From: Dehalobacter alkaniphilus
Lineage (GTDB): Bacteria > Bacillota > Desulfitobacteriia > Desulfitobacteriales > Syntrophobotulaceae
Direction: 5' to 3'
DNA: 64,000 bases
Assembly (NCBI GenBank): GCA_040500365.1
Contig: CP148031.1
Coordinates: forward strand, 2,914,001 to 2,978,000
The notes below the pieces were generated by a model that was not told the origin of the DNA, searched no databases, and saw only the letters and a program-made list of their open reading frames with translations. Below are positions 25,088 through 33,843 of this stretch, one piece after another (the stretch's first letter is position 1; each line of letters starts with the position of its first letter). The position numbers and the translations under genes are program-made.

Positions 25088-25193
25088 GGCCTGTGCGCCA
25101 CAATTCCGCTTTCGGCTGTTGCGCCATCCGTGGCGCAAACAGCCGCGCTCCGCCTCCATGCTCCGCTTAACGCTGGAATCGTGACCCCCAGAC
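25088..25193 (+). repeat. Long palindromic intergenic repeat, copy B1
   Basis: Outer arms (GGCCTGTGCGCCACAATTCC against the 3' arm) pair at about 15 of 20 positions. The core is TTCGGCTGTTGCGCC-ATCC-GTGGCGCAAACAGCC, then CCATGCTCCGCTTAACGC. The inner stem has GCGCC/GGCGC where copies A, B2 and C have GTGCC/GGCAC. Confidence 0.8.
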
Positions 25194-25324
25194 CTAATTT
25201 AGGGTAATCAAGCTTGTATGAATTATTCGAGCAGGGAATTTGAGAACGTTGTACTAGTAATAAAAGACGTGCTAAGCGCGTCCAACCGGACCGCTGATGC
25301 GGAACGCGCGCCGGCCATGGATAG

Positions 25325-25348
25325 CTTAATGCCGTGATACCATGAACG
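25325..25348 (+). repeat. Short repeat, CTAATGCCGCGA-type, copy 1
   Basis: CTTAATGCCGTGATACCATG, matching the motifs at 33575, 41413, 47476 and 47526. It lies between the two long palindromic repeats. Otherwise the 24970-25556 gap holds no gene. Confidence 0.55.
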
Positions 25349-25401
25349 CAACCCATAGATGGTCTAATACATGCAAACTTACATAAACGGCCTTATAATC
25401 A

Positions 25402-25505
25402 GTCTGTGGGCCACAGTTCCGCTGTGAGCGGAGCATGGATGCGGAGCGCGGCCTTTTGTGCCATGGACGGCACAACGGCCGAAAAGCGGTATTGTGGCCC
25501 ACAGA
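25402..25505 (-). repeat. Long palindromic intergenic repeat, copy B2 (inverted)
   Basis: Same element as B1 in opposite orientation. Outer arms GTCTGTGGGCCACA...TGTGGCCCACAGAC pair perfectly over 14 bases and continue with one or two mismatches to AGCGG. The inner stem is GGCCGTTGTGCC-GTCC-ATGGCACAA. The flanking CAGACTGATTATAAGGCC (minus strand) is also found beside copy C and fragment E. Confidence 0.85.
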
Positions 25506-25556
25506 CAGGCCTAAAAAATCGGATTAATTTGCAGCCAACAGACTAGCTCTAACAAA

Positions 25557-26891
25557 TTAGTCAAGGTTCAGCCGGTACTTCCGCGAAAGCTTCAACACAA
25601 CAAGCATCGCGCAGCTGAGCCAGAATATCGGATCCTCGAAGAAGCGTCCCTCAGCTTGAGAGCTGATAAATACGGTTGCAGCCCACAGCACATAGCCCGT
25701 GCCTGCAAAGTATTGGTTTTGCTCCTGAAACATACCGAGGTAATCATGTCCCAGGCTGAACAATTTGGCCAGCCTGTACAGGATCACTGCCCAGATCGCT
25801 GTGAGTACGGCCAACCCCACGGCCCCCAGTTCCGAAGCAATCGTTAGAATGGTGGTGTGGGAGCGTATCGCTCCGCCGGGGATATTCATGAAATCAAAAT
25901 AACTCTGTTTAAACACGGTCTCAAAAGTGCCAAGTCCGGTCCCAATCAGCGGATGGTCCTTGAATATTGCTATTGCAGCCTTCCAGAGGTATAAACGCTG
26001 CTCGCTCGAATATGCGAAACCCTTCGTTATCGTCAGCATCCTCTCCCAGATTTCCGGACGCAGGAAGATCACAATCGCCCCGCAAAGGGCACCTAAACCA
26101 AGAACCCAGAGAACAGCCTTTTTGTTCGGCAAAAAGATCAAGGTAGCAATCAAAATTGCCAGAAGCGTCAGGAATCCACCGCGGGAACCGGTTAGTACTA
26201 ATTCTGCCAGCAGGACGGCCAGACACGCCATATAAATCAGTTTATGGCTTCTTTCCCGGGTATAAATCTGCAGAACAAAATTCGACGCAATCCCGAGGAT
26301 GATGTAACGTGCAAAAATATTGGGGTCGACAAAGGTAGCATTGACACGCAGCGTCTGCTCAACCAGCAATTTGTCTCCCTGCCAGATCAGGTTCCCCGTA
26401 ATTCCTTCATAGAAACTGACCAGCGCAAGCAGGAGTGCCATGATATGTACGGCTTTGAAAGGCAGCAGGGCGCGTTCTTTATCCATCAAAAGTGCGGCAG
26501 AGATAAACACAGCAAATAAAATCAGCAGCCGGATGGTTTCAGTAACAGTGTTGCCAAAGTTGGCGGAGTATACAACACTTATCCCACCAAGAATGATAAA
26601 AGCCAATAAAACAAGCGTCAGTGGATCTTTTAGAACCGCTCTAAGCTTTTTGCGCATCTCCTCCGAAAAAAACACGCGGGAAAATGCCGCCAGGATCAGA
26701 ACAATACTGGTAAGCCTGGTCAGGGAGACTTCTCCCAAAATTTTTTCCAAAAAGCCAAGGTTAGGATACCAGCTAATCGATATTTCCAGCGCGACTGCCA
26801 CTGCCAGAGACGGCACGAGCCATAGCGGCTTTTTGACAGCCAGGTAACCAAGAAGTATGATGGTCAACACGAATACCGGCCACTGAAGCAT
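25557..26891 (-). CDS. O-antigen ligase/polymerase-type membrane protein
   Basis: A 444-residue polytopic protein with about ten membrane segments and the large external loop typical of the Wzy/WaaL superfamily. The family block GTGLGTFETVFKQSYFDF precedes IRSHTTILTIASELGAVGLAVL, in which the conserved His lies. The ATG at 26891 is preferred because GGAGG stands 8 bases upstream; the longer frame to 26945 would overlap the flippase gene. It probably polymerises repeat units or attaches the finished glycan outside the membrane. A second protein of this class is encoded at 30859. Confidence 0.82.
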   Translation of the reverse strand: MLQWPVFVLTIILLGYLAVKKPLWLVPSLAVAVALEISISWYPNLGFLEKILGEVSLTRLTSIVLILAAFSRVFFSEEMRKKLRAVLKDPLTLVLLAFIILGGISVVYSANFGNTVTETIRLLILFAVFISAALLMDKERALLPFKAVHIMALLLALVSFYEGITGNLIWQGDKLLVEQTLRVNATFVDPNIFARYIILGIASNFVLQIYTRERSHKLIYMACLAVLLAELVLTGSRGGFLTLLAILIATLIFLPNKKAVLWVLGLGALCGAIVIFLRPEIWERMLTITKGFAYSSEQRLYLWKAAIAIFKDHPLIGTGLGTFETVFKQSYFDFMNIPGGAIRSHTTILTIASELGAVGLAVLTAIWAVILYRLAKLFSLGHDYLGMFQEQNQYFAGTGYVLWAATVFISSQAEGRFFEDPIFWLSCAMLVVLKLSRKYRLNLD

Positions 26892-26910
26892 GTTCGATTC
26901 CTCCCAGTTT

Positions 26911-28326
26911 TTATTTTCGAAGACCCTTCTGAATAACAAATCCACCGATCTTCCGGAAATCCCTGTCCAATATCACGAGCGCCAGGCAATAAATGATTCC
27001 AGCCGTTACAGCAGATATCAGCGGATGAAAGCTGTTTGTCAACCAGGCGGTTCCTGCCATCAGCAAGGAAGCAAATACGATTGACGGCAACTGGCGCCAG
27101 ATCCGAATCTTATAAACCCCTTTTCGGACCAACAGGTAGTATCCGCAAAAGATAAAGATCTCGATAATGATCAGCGCATACGCAGTACCGCTGATCCCGA
27201 ACAGCGGATTCAAGACCATAATCAGGATAAACATCAGTACAAGCGCAGAACCCTGCACGATGGTTCTCTGCCACTGGTGGTTGGTTGTTGTCAGGACATC
27301 GCCCAGGGAAAAACTCATGCATTCCAGTGCAAAGAACCAGGACACGATCATCAGGATCGGAATCGATTCATCGAATTTTCCGGCATACAGCCATGTTGTC
27401 AACGGCCCTGCTAAGACAAAAATCAGAATGCTGCCTGGGATCCCAATCCCGGAAAGCAGCTTAAAGACCTTTTCAGTCGTATTACGATGACCGTCCTTAT
27501 CCGTTTCCCCGAGCTGATACAGCACAGGATAAAGCGCGCTGGTCATCAGGCTCGGCAGGAAGATCAGCATCAGGACAAGCTTGTACGCTGCAGAATAAAT
27601 CCCTACCTCGACATTGCTGGCCGTCAGTGACAAAACCAGAATGCTGAGCTGAAAAAAGACGTTATAAAATATCCGGTGAATCCCAAACGGCAATCCGTTC
27701 CTGACCATTAGCATCAGGCTGCTCCGTTCAACGCGCGGCCTGATTTCCCTACTGAGAGCGAAAAACAAGAGCACACTAATCAATATATACGTAAACAAAT
27801 GTGTAAACGTAATTGCGACGACTCCCATCCCGGTAAAGATCACCGCAATGGTCAGTCCTCCGATCAGAAATGTGGTCAAAAACTGGAACGCAGCAGCCAG
27901 GTAGAGCTTCTGAACGGCTTGATAATAGTTATAGACCGACTGATTCAGCGCATTGAAAGATACAGCCACGCCCAAAACGACAACCATTTCTTTGGTCGAC
28001 GTATTGTATCCGGCTGGGAACATAAAGATAACCATTAATAGAAAACACACAATGGAGATTACGGACTTGACAAACAGCGTGTTGCCGAAATACCGCGGCA
28101 ATTCGGCCAGGTTCCTCGAACAATCCTGCACCATGAGCTGGCTGATTCCAAGCTCCGCAAACAGAATAAACGTTCCGACGAACGCGTACGCTGTGGAGTA
28201 ATCTCCAAATGGTCCTGGGCCAAGGTAGCGGGTAACAAATATACCCACCACGGCGGCAATGGCCTTGGCAAGTACTCCCGATATTCCCAGGGCCGCAGCA
28301 TTTTTAGCGATCAGGCGGGTATCCAA
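26911..28326 (-). CDS. Wzx-type oligosaccharide flippase
   Basis: A 471-residue membrane protein of the MOP superfamily with 12-14 predicted helices. It opens with LIAKNAAALGISGVLAKAIAAVVGIFVTRYLGPGPFGDYSTAYAF, the conserved first segment of polysaccharide exporters, and has the internal SAAYKLVLMLIFLPSLMTSALYPV helix. It would move lipid-linked repeat units to the outer face for the polymerase. It lies 19 bases upstream of the ligase/polymerase gene in the same operon. Confidence 0.9.
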   Translation of the reverse strand: MDTRLIAKNAAALGISGVLAKAIAAVVGIFVTRYLGPGPFGDYSTAYAFVGTFILFAELGISQLMVQDCSRNLAELPRYFGNTLFVKSVISIVCFLLMVIFMFPAGYNTSTKEMVVVLGVAVSFNALNQSVYNYYQAVQKLYLAAAFQFLTTFLIGGLTIAVIFTGMGVVAITFTHLFTYILISVLLFFALSREIRPRVERSSLMLMVRNGLPFGIHRIFYNVFFQLSILVLSLTASNVEVGIYSAAYKLVLMLIFLPSLMTSALYPVLYQLGETDKDGHRNTTEKVFKLLSGIGIPGSILIFVLAGPLTTWLYAGKFDESIPILMIVSWFFALECMSFSLGDVLTTTNHQWQRTIVQGSALVLMFILIMVLNPLFGISGTAYALIIIEIFIFCGYYLLVRKGVYKIRIWRQLPSIVFASLLMAGTAWLTNSFHPLISAVTAGIIYCLALVILDRDFRKIGGFVIQKGLRK

Positions 28327-28424
28327 ACTCTATCACTTCTTCTTTAGCTTTTCTTTATTCGGCATTACGGTTTTTTCTTGGACGCTTCTATCTATTTCCA
28401 TCTTTTCAGTCATGTTCTTAAGCC

Positions 28425-29567
28425 TTAATTCTCAAATCTGCTGTAAATCTTAAGCAGTTTTTCCTCCATCTTGCCCCAGTTGTATTCTTGTCTGACAGCC
28501 TTGATGCCGTTATCGCCCATTTCTTTGCAGAGTCGGGGATCAGCTAGCAGGATGCCGAGACCCTTGGCAATATCCTCAGGTCTGGTCGGATCAACAATGA
28601 TCCCGCTGTTGTAGCTGGTCAAAAAATGCTGGATCGGAGGAAGATTGCTGCCCACAACAGGGATGCCGCAGCTCATGTATTCAAACTGTTTAATCGGTAT
28701 GTTCTTAAAATATTTAGGCAGCGGCAGCAGCGTAACAACGCCAACCCTAGACTTTCGGATATACTCCTGGACCTCGACATGGGGTACCCGTCCTGTGAAA
28801 AGGATATTTTTGCTCAGATCATTTTCTTCGATGTATTGGGTAACAAGTTCTTTGCCTTCAGCGTCGTTAAAAGGACCGACAAAAACCATCCGGATGTCCG
28901 GATACTTCTCCTTCAACAGCTTGATGGCCTGGACGGTCATATATACACCGCGCTCCAGCGTAATATCCCCCTGGTAAATGGCATCATATTCCTTTTCCGG
29001 GAGCTCCGTTTCTTTTGGCAAAGCGTCAGCTTCCAGCGGTATAAATTCAGTAAAATTATAGATCACATCAACTCTTGGATTTTTGCCGGTAAACCGGTCT
29101 TTGACTGCATCATCTGCCGTGATGATCTGGTCAAATTTTTCAGCATAATACAGTTCACTTTTATCGACCAAAAAAGTAGCCAAGGGCCTCAAGATCCGCG
29201 GGATCTTCCTGGACATGCGCATCATATCCGGGTAATGCTCGTGGACATCGTAAATCAGCTTGCATGCAGGCAGCGCTTTTTTAATCTTTAACACTTTGTA
29301 GATCAGTTCAAAGTCGTGAAAATGGCAGATATCCGGTTGAAGTTCGATCGCTTTGGCAACGACGGTATCCCCGAGCTTAAAACGGCCGTAAAGAGACCCC
29401 TCTCTTGGCACGCCAATGATCCGGATCCCTTGTTCCATATATTCAGTTCTCTCATCAGGAACAATCAGGGTAATGTCGTCATATTTTTTCTTAAGAGACA
29501 AAGCCTGCTTGTAAAATATTCGGTTATCGAGGGCCGGATGACCCGTTGTGAGAATGCATATTTTCAA
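28425..29567 (-). CDS. Glycosyltransferase family 4
   Basis: A 380-residue GT-B enzyme. Start MKICILTTGHPALDNRIFYKQALSLKK is the subclass-typical opening. CKLIYDVHEHYPDMM and KFDQIITADDAVKDRF follow, then the C-terminal donor domain with YQGDITLERGVYMTVQAIKLL, PIKQFEYMSCGIPVVGSNLP (catalytic/donor loop) and NSGIIVDPTRPEDIA. Its ATG overlaps the stop of the preceding GT4 gene (ATGA, 29564-29567). Sugar specificity unknown. Acts on the cytoplasmic face on lipid-linked intermediates. Confidence 0.9.
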   Translation of the reverse strand: MKICILTTGHPALDNRIFYKQALSLKKKYDDITLIVPDERTEYMEQGIRIIGVPREGSLYGRFKLGDTVVAKAIELQPDICHFHDFELIYKVLKIKKALPACKLIYDVHEHYPDMMRMSRKIPRILRPLATFLVDKSELYYAEKFDQIITADDAVKDRFTGKNPRVDVIYNFTEFIPLEADALPKETELPEKEYDAIYQGDITLERGVYMTVQAIKLLKEKYPDIRMVFVGPFNDAEGKELVTQYIEENDLSKNILFTGRVPHVEVQEYIRKSRVGVVTLLPLPKYFKNIPIKQFEYMSCGIPVVGSNLPPIQHFLTSYNSGIIVDPTRPEDIAKGLGILLADPRLCKEMGDNGIKAVRQEYNWGKMEEKLLKIYSRFEN

Positions 29568-30856
29568 ACTATCCTGCCTCCTATTAAACCTTGATAGACC
29601 CCGGCTGTTCGGGCCGCATTATTCGACCAGGTAAACCGGTCAAGCACCGTTTGCCTGCCTGCCTCACCGAGCCTTCGGCAGTAAACAGGATCTCTGAGCA
29701 GTGAATCAAGTGCTCCGGTGAGATCTTCGACATTCCGGGGAGCGACAAGCAGACCGTTTTGGCCATGGATCAGCGCATCTTCGATTCCTTCGCCGCGGAC
29801 ACCGATAACCGGCAACCCCTGGGCCATCGCTTCAATATAGACGACGCCAAAGCCTTCCTGCCAGCTTGGCAGACTGAAAATATCGGCCTCTGCCATCTCT
29901 TTCATCACTTCAGGGTGGGCAAGTTTCCCTAGGAAGACAACCTTATCCTTGAGTTTCAGACTTTCCGTCAGATCCTCCAGGGCTTGTCTTTCTTCGCCGT
30001 CACCTGCAATAAAATATTTGAGTGAAGGATATTTTTCGGTCAGAGATGAAACCGCCCGGAGGTTCAGATCGATGCCCTTGGTTTTCTTAAGATTCGAAAC
30101 ACTCAGGATCCTGATTTCTTTTCGGGTATTACCGGAAATGCCGCTGCTATCAGTACTTAGAATACTTTCGCTATGATCTGTGCTGACAATATCAGCGGAA
30201 ATACCGTGCCTATCTGAATGATGGCCGGGAAAAATATCCGGTGGCGGTACGCAGTCATTCAAGTCGATACCGTTGTTGATAACCTCTGTCTTCGAGAAAA
30301 AAGCCTGGTCCCTGATGATATTCTTCAGTTTGGAGCTGACTGTAATGATTCTGTCCGTACCTTCCAGTACCTCAAAAAGTCTCTGGCGGCATTTTTCATT
30401 TTTGGTCAGGGTTGACTGAAAGTCCTGCCCGTGGATGGTAACCACAAGCGGCATATTATCGTCTTTCTTCAGTAAAAATGCCGCGTAGCCGTCGGGAAGG
30501 GCCACATGGGCATGAATCAGATCAAATGGAAACTCCCGGTGGATCTGCGCGACCTGCCTGCGGATTCCCCGGTACATGAAATAGCCCGACTGATCCAGGA
30601 AGTATGAGCGCGGAAACTCGAGATAACGCGGATAGTATACTTCAACTCCGTCCACCACTTCGTGATCAGGTATCGAGGCATAGGCCCGCCATTTTGATTG
30701 GAGTATGGGCAGAGGCCAGGGCGCATACGGCACAGGCGATACGACTTTGATCTCGCAGCCTTGATCCTGCAGCGCTTTAACCTGCTTATGAATGAAAATG
30801 CCGTAAGCCGGATTCTGAGATGAAGGATACATATGAGAGATCACTAATATCTTCAC
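29564..30856 (-). CDS. Glycosyltransferase family 4
   Basis: A 430-residue GT-B enzyme. MKILVISHMYPSSQNPAYGIFIHKQVKAL opens the acceptor domain, which includes DLIHAHVALPDGYAAFLL and VVTIHGQDFQSTL. The donor domain has LRAVSSLTEKYPSLKYFIAGDGEERQALEDL, the E-x7-E block FGVVYIEAMAQGLPVIGVRGEGIED and NGLLVAPRNVEDL. A polar, Asp/Ser-rich insert of about 40 residues separates the domains (around 215-255). GTG start with AAGGTGG 6 bases upstream; two bases after the preceding stop, so tightly coupled within the operon. Confidence 0.9.
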   Translation of the reverse strand: MKILVISHMYPSSQNPAYGIFIHKQVKALQDQGCEIKVVSPVPYAPWPLPILQSKWRAYASIPDHEVVDGVEVYYPRYLEFPRSYFLDQSGYFMYRGIRRQVAQIHREFPFDLIHAHVALPDGYAAFLLKKDDNMPLVVTIHGQDFQSTLTKNEKCRQRLFEVLEGTDRIITVSSKLKNIIRDQAFFSKTEVINNGIDLNDCVPPPDIFPGHHSDRHGISADIVSTDHSESILSTDSSGISGNTRKEIRILSVSNLKKTKGIDLNLRAVSSLTEKYPSLKYFIAGDGEERQALEDLTESLKLKDKVVFLGKLAHPEVMKEMAEADIFSLPSWQEGFGVVYIEAMAQGLPVIGVRGEGIEDALIHGQNGLLVAPRNVEDLTGALDSLLRDPVYCRRLGEAGRQTVLDRFTWSNNAARTAGVYQGLIGGRIV

Positions 30857-30858
30857 CG

Positions 30859-32244
30859 TTAAACCACCTTACTGAGGGAACTGAGGGGTCTTAGGGATGT
30901 ATCGTTTATCCCCCTTTGTTCCGCAAACGAATTATAAGCCAGACCCATACAAATTGCAAAAAAAGTCATCAGCTGCAGATTGTAGAATATCCCCGCCATG
31001 ATGTTAAACACAAAGATGGACGGCAGTACTGCGGCATACGCCGCCATAAACTGCATCGGCTGGCTGAAGGCCAGTCCCCGTCCAAAGACAGCAATCTTAG
31101 CGAGAAGGTTTCTGATACCAAGAATAAACGGGAGCAAAAAGAAGCTCAGATAGATCGCCAGTCCGAAAAAACCATACCTTCTGGCATACAACGCATACTC
31201 ATTGTCCACAAGAGTAGTCATGACGTATTTTTGCGTACCCCAGCCAAAGACCGGAGAATCCCAAATGCTGCCGATTGCCTTTCCCCAGCGCTCGAGGTGG
31301 CCCTGGAACGATGTGCTGTTGGAAAAATCCAGCCCTTCCTGCAGCCTGTAGAAGAAATCGGCTGAGGCTGTCAGGAAAAGAACTGCTGTCAGCACAAACA
31401 GCGCCGCTATTTTAACCAGTACTTTTTTATTATGCCGGTGATAACTAAATGCCCAGATGCTTAAAATAAGGAAAAGCAACCCAATACCGACCAGGGCTGT
31501 CCGGGATATCGTCAGGAATTCCAGTTTGATTACAAAGCCGATCAGAATAAACAGTAGAACTGGAAATTTTCCGTGATCTTCACCGAAATAATAGCGAACG
31601 GTCAGATAGGCTAGCGTCATCACAGTAAATATTCCGAAGAAATTCGGGTTGTCAAAGGTGCCCTGCACCCTGGCCGGATTGCCAACCAAAAGCAGCTGCC
31701 AGTGCTGCTGGTCAAAATATGGCGACAGCCAGGTATTCATATTCAGCACATTAAAATGCTGTCCCCAGCCGAAAAAAATCAGAAAAGCTAGACCTCCGAG
31801 GAAAGCCTTGCTCAGGAAGTCAAATTCCTCTGTACGCAGATCGATGGATAAGGCTAGCGTTACGGCCAGATAATATTTACAGAATGTTACCAGTTCCATG
31901 ACATCCCGGAGACCGTAATAACCTGCTCCTTTGATGATCACGCCATAGATGTTGGAAATGGCGTAAGAGAATACGAGTAAAACAAAAATCAGCAGAATCC
32001 ACTTATGTTCTTGTTTGCGTTTTAACAACTGCTGTTTTTCTTCAGGGCTGAAGCGGAATCCTTTCCCTGCAAACAGCAGGATGTTCAGGCCAAAGACGCC
32101 GAAGAGCAGCAGCTCGTCCAATCGAATATTTGGAAGAGAAGGATGAATAGGAAAAGAAGGCAGGATCATTGCTGAGAGCATGGCCATTGCTAAAATAAAA
32201 AGCCTGGTATCATTCCTTCTCGTAATGCCGTTATTCCAAAACAT
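30859..32244 (-). CDS. O-antigen polymerase/ligase-type membrane protein (second copy)
   Basis: A 461-residue polytopic protein of the Wzy/WaaL superfamily. It has ten or more membrane helices and a large loop with STSFQGHLERWGKAIGSIWDSPVFGWGTQKYV, the usual position of the conserved Arg/Gly block. The ATG at 32244 is chosen because AGGAGG is 5 bases upstream. The longer frame to 32364 would begin inside the palindromic repeat at 32281 and encode an implausible Cys/Trp-rich leader. With the gene at 25557 the locus has two such proteins: one may polymerise, the other ligate or act on a second glycan. Confidence 0.82.
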   Translation of the reverse strand: MFWNNGITRRNDTRLFILAMAMLSAMILPSFPIHPSLPNIRLDELLLFGVFGLNILLFAGKGFRFSPEEKQQLLKRKQEHKWILLIFVLLVFSYAISNIYGVIIKGAGYYGLRDVMELVTFCKYYLAVTLALSIDLRTEEFDFLSKAFLGGLAFLIFFGWGQHFNVLNMNTWLSPYFDQQHWQLLLVGNPARVQGTFDNPNFFGIFTVMTLAYLTVRYYFGEDHGKFPVLLFILIGFVIKLEFLTISRTALVGIGLLFLILSIWAFSYHRHNKKVLVKIAALFVLTAVLFLTASADFFYRLQEGLDFSNSTSFQGHLERWGKAIGSIWDSPVFGWGTQKYVMTTLVDNEYALYARRYGFFGLAIYLSFFLLPFILGIRNLLAKIAVFGRGLAFSQPMQFMAAYAAVLPSIFVFNIMAGIFYNLQLMTFFAICMGLAYNSFAEQRGINDTSLRPLSSLSKVV

Positions 32245-32280
32245 TGTGCCTCCTGTTAAATTGTACTCTTTTTGGGGCTG

Positions 32281-32386
32281 GTCTGTAAGCCACAATACCG
32301 CTTTTCGGCTGTTGTGCCATCCATGGCACAAACAGCCGCGCTGCGCACTCCATGCTCCGCTCACAGCGGAACTGTGGCTTACAGAC
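32281..32386 (+). repeat. Long palindromic intergenic repeat, copy C
   Basis: The clearest copy. Outer arms GTCTGTAAGCCACAATACCG and the 3' arm pair at 20 of 22 positions. The core TTCGGCTGTTGTGCC-ATCC-ATGGCACAAACAGCC is followed by CTCCATGCTCCGCT. The outer arm has TAAGCC/GGCTTA where B2 has TGGGCC/GGCCCA, a paired change. Confidence 0.88.
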
Positions 32387-32424
32387 TGATTATAAGTTTA
32401 TTACGCTAAGTCTGCATGCCAGTT

Positions 32425-33543
32425 TTAGCTAGGTATTAAACAATCGTTGATAACATGCACGATTTCTTCCTGCTGCTGCAGGGTTAGTTCGGGATAGCAC
32501 GGGATGGCCAGTGCCTGCGTGCAGGCCTTTTCTGCCTCAGGAAAATCGCCGGATTGATAACCCAGATAAGCGAACGCTTTCTGTAAATGAAGCGGAAGCG
32601 GATAGTAAATCGCCGAAGCAATGCCTGCTTCCTTCAATTTCTGCATCACTGCTTCTCTCTGCAAGGTCCTCATGACGTACAGATGGAATACCTGGTAGGC
32701 TTCAGGATCTCTGCCCGGAAGAGTGACTTTCCCCTGATCGGCCAGCGGTTTAAGCAGGCTGTCGTACAGTTCGGCTTTTTGCCTGCGGGCTTTGTTCCAT
32801 TCATCCAGATACTGAAACTTGACGCGGAGAATAGCAGCCTGGATCTCGTCCAGTCTGCTGTTATAGCCAATCTCTTCATGGAAATATTTTGTCTTGGAGC
32901 CATGGAAACGGAACAGTCTGACCTTTTCTGCAATTTCATCACAGTTGGTCACCACCATGCCGCCATCACCATAGCCGCCGAGATTCTTGGTCGGGAAAAA
33001 GCTAAACGTTCCAGCTGTTCCGCAAGCTCCGGCTCTTTTGCCCTTAAATTCGGCACCAATCGCCTGTGCTGCATCCTCTATAATCTTAAGTTCATATTTT
33101 TGGGCCAGGTCCATGACCTTACCCATATTGACCATCTGGCCAAAAATATGAACAGGAATAATCGCCTTTGTCCTGGAGGTAATTTTGCTTTCCAATTGGT
33201 CAATATCCATATTCAGCGTGACCGGATCAATATCTACGAATACAGGTGTTGCCCCGAGACTCGCAACTGCCTCTGCCGAAGCAAAAAAAGTAAACGGCGT
33301 CGTAATGACTTCATCACCCTGTGCAATGCCGCAGGCTTTGAGAGCCAGTACAAGTGCATCCGTACCGTTGGCAACAGCAACAGCGTGCTTTGTCCCGCAA
33401 TACGCTGCTGTCTTTTCCTCCATTGCTTTCACATTCGGTCCGAGAATGAAATGACAGGAGTCCAGAACCCCGAGTACCGCCTGATCAATCTCTTCTTTTA
33501 TCGATAAGTACTGCATCTTTAAATCCAAAAGTGGAATTGACAC
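32425..33543 (-). CDS. wbpE: WbpE-type UDP-sugar aminotransferase
   Basis: A 372-residue DegT-family PLP enzyme. It begins IPLLDLKMQYLSIKEEIDQAVLGVL, as WbpE/WlbC-type transaminases do. It shows VAVANGTDALVLALKACGI, DEVITTPFTFFASAEAVA, EDAAQAIGAEFKGKRAG and the PLP Lys in FSFFPTKNLGGYGDGGM. In the WbpABDE route it aminates C3 of UDP-2-acetamido-3-keto-glucuronate with glutamate as donor. The neighbours (WbpD at 33844, WbpB at 35215, WbpA at 36299) make this assignment stronger than sequence alone. The gene is separated from wbpD by 300 bases without a gene. Confidence 0.88.
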   Translation of the reverse strand: MSIPLLDLKMQYLSIKEEIDQAVLGVLDSCHFILGPNVKAMEEKTAAYCGTKHAVAVANGTDALVLALKACGIAQGDEVITTPFTFFASAEAVASLGATPVFVDIDPVTLNMDIDQLESKITSRTKAIIPVHIFGQMVNMGKVMDLAQKYELKIIEDAAQAIGAEFKGKRAGACGTAGTFSFFPTKNLGGYGDGGMVVTNCDEIAEKVRLFRFHGSKTKYFHEEIGYNSRLDEIQAAILRVKFQYLDEWNKARRQKAELYDSLLKPLADQGKVTLPGRDPEAYQVFHLYVMRTLQREAVMQKLKEAGIASAIYYPLPLHLQKAFAYLGYQSGDFPEAEKACTQALAIPCYPELTLQQQEEIVHVINDCLIPS

Positions 33544-33574
33544 ATGTATCCTCCCTTTCTGACGGCCACGACGG

Positions 33575-33599
33575 CCTAATGTCGCGATTCCATGAATGG
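33575..33599 (+). repeat. Short repeat, CTAATGCCGCGA-type, copy 2
   Basis: CCTAATGTCGCGATTCCATG followed by AATGG. It lies just upstream of the wbpE start. The rest of 33600-33843 is AT-rich with no gene or clear hairpin. Confidence 0.55.
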
Positions 33600-33843
33600 C
33601 CTGGAGTCACTGCAGACAATATATTTAGGGTACACCCTGCACGAGTTAATTTCAAGAATTAAGCGAAAAGAATTGTTTTATCCAGGTAGGTTCCTGCAAT
33701 TCTAGTAGATCAATTTCTAAATCCAGTAAACAACAAAGATATGATAGTTTGCTCGGGTTAGTCTGAAGCTAGTGAAAGCTTTTTTTGAAGTTAACGTTCT
33801 TTGAAATCGCCAGTGCTCGTATCAAACTAGAATTAGATTTATC

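Noticed and set aside
32245..32364. N-terminal extension of the polymerase/ligase gene to 32364
   Set aside because: The extension translates part of the palindromic repeat at 32281-32386; AGGAGG stands 5 bases before the internal ATG at 32244.
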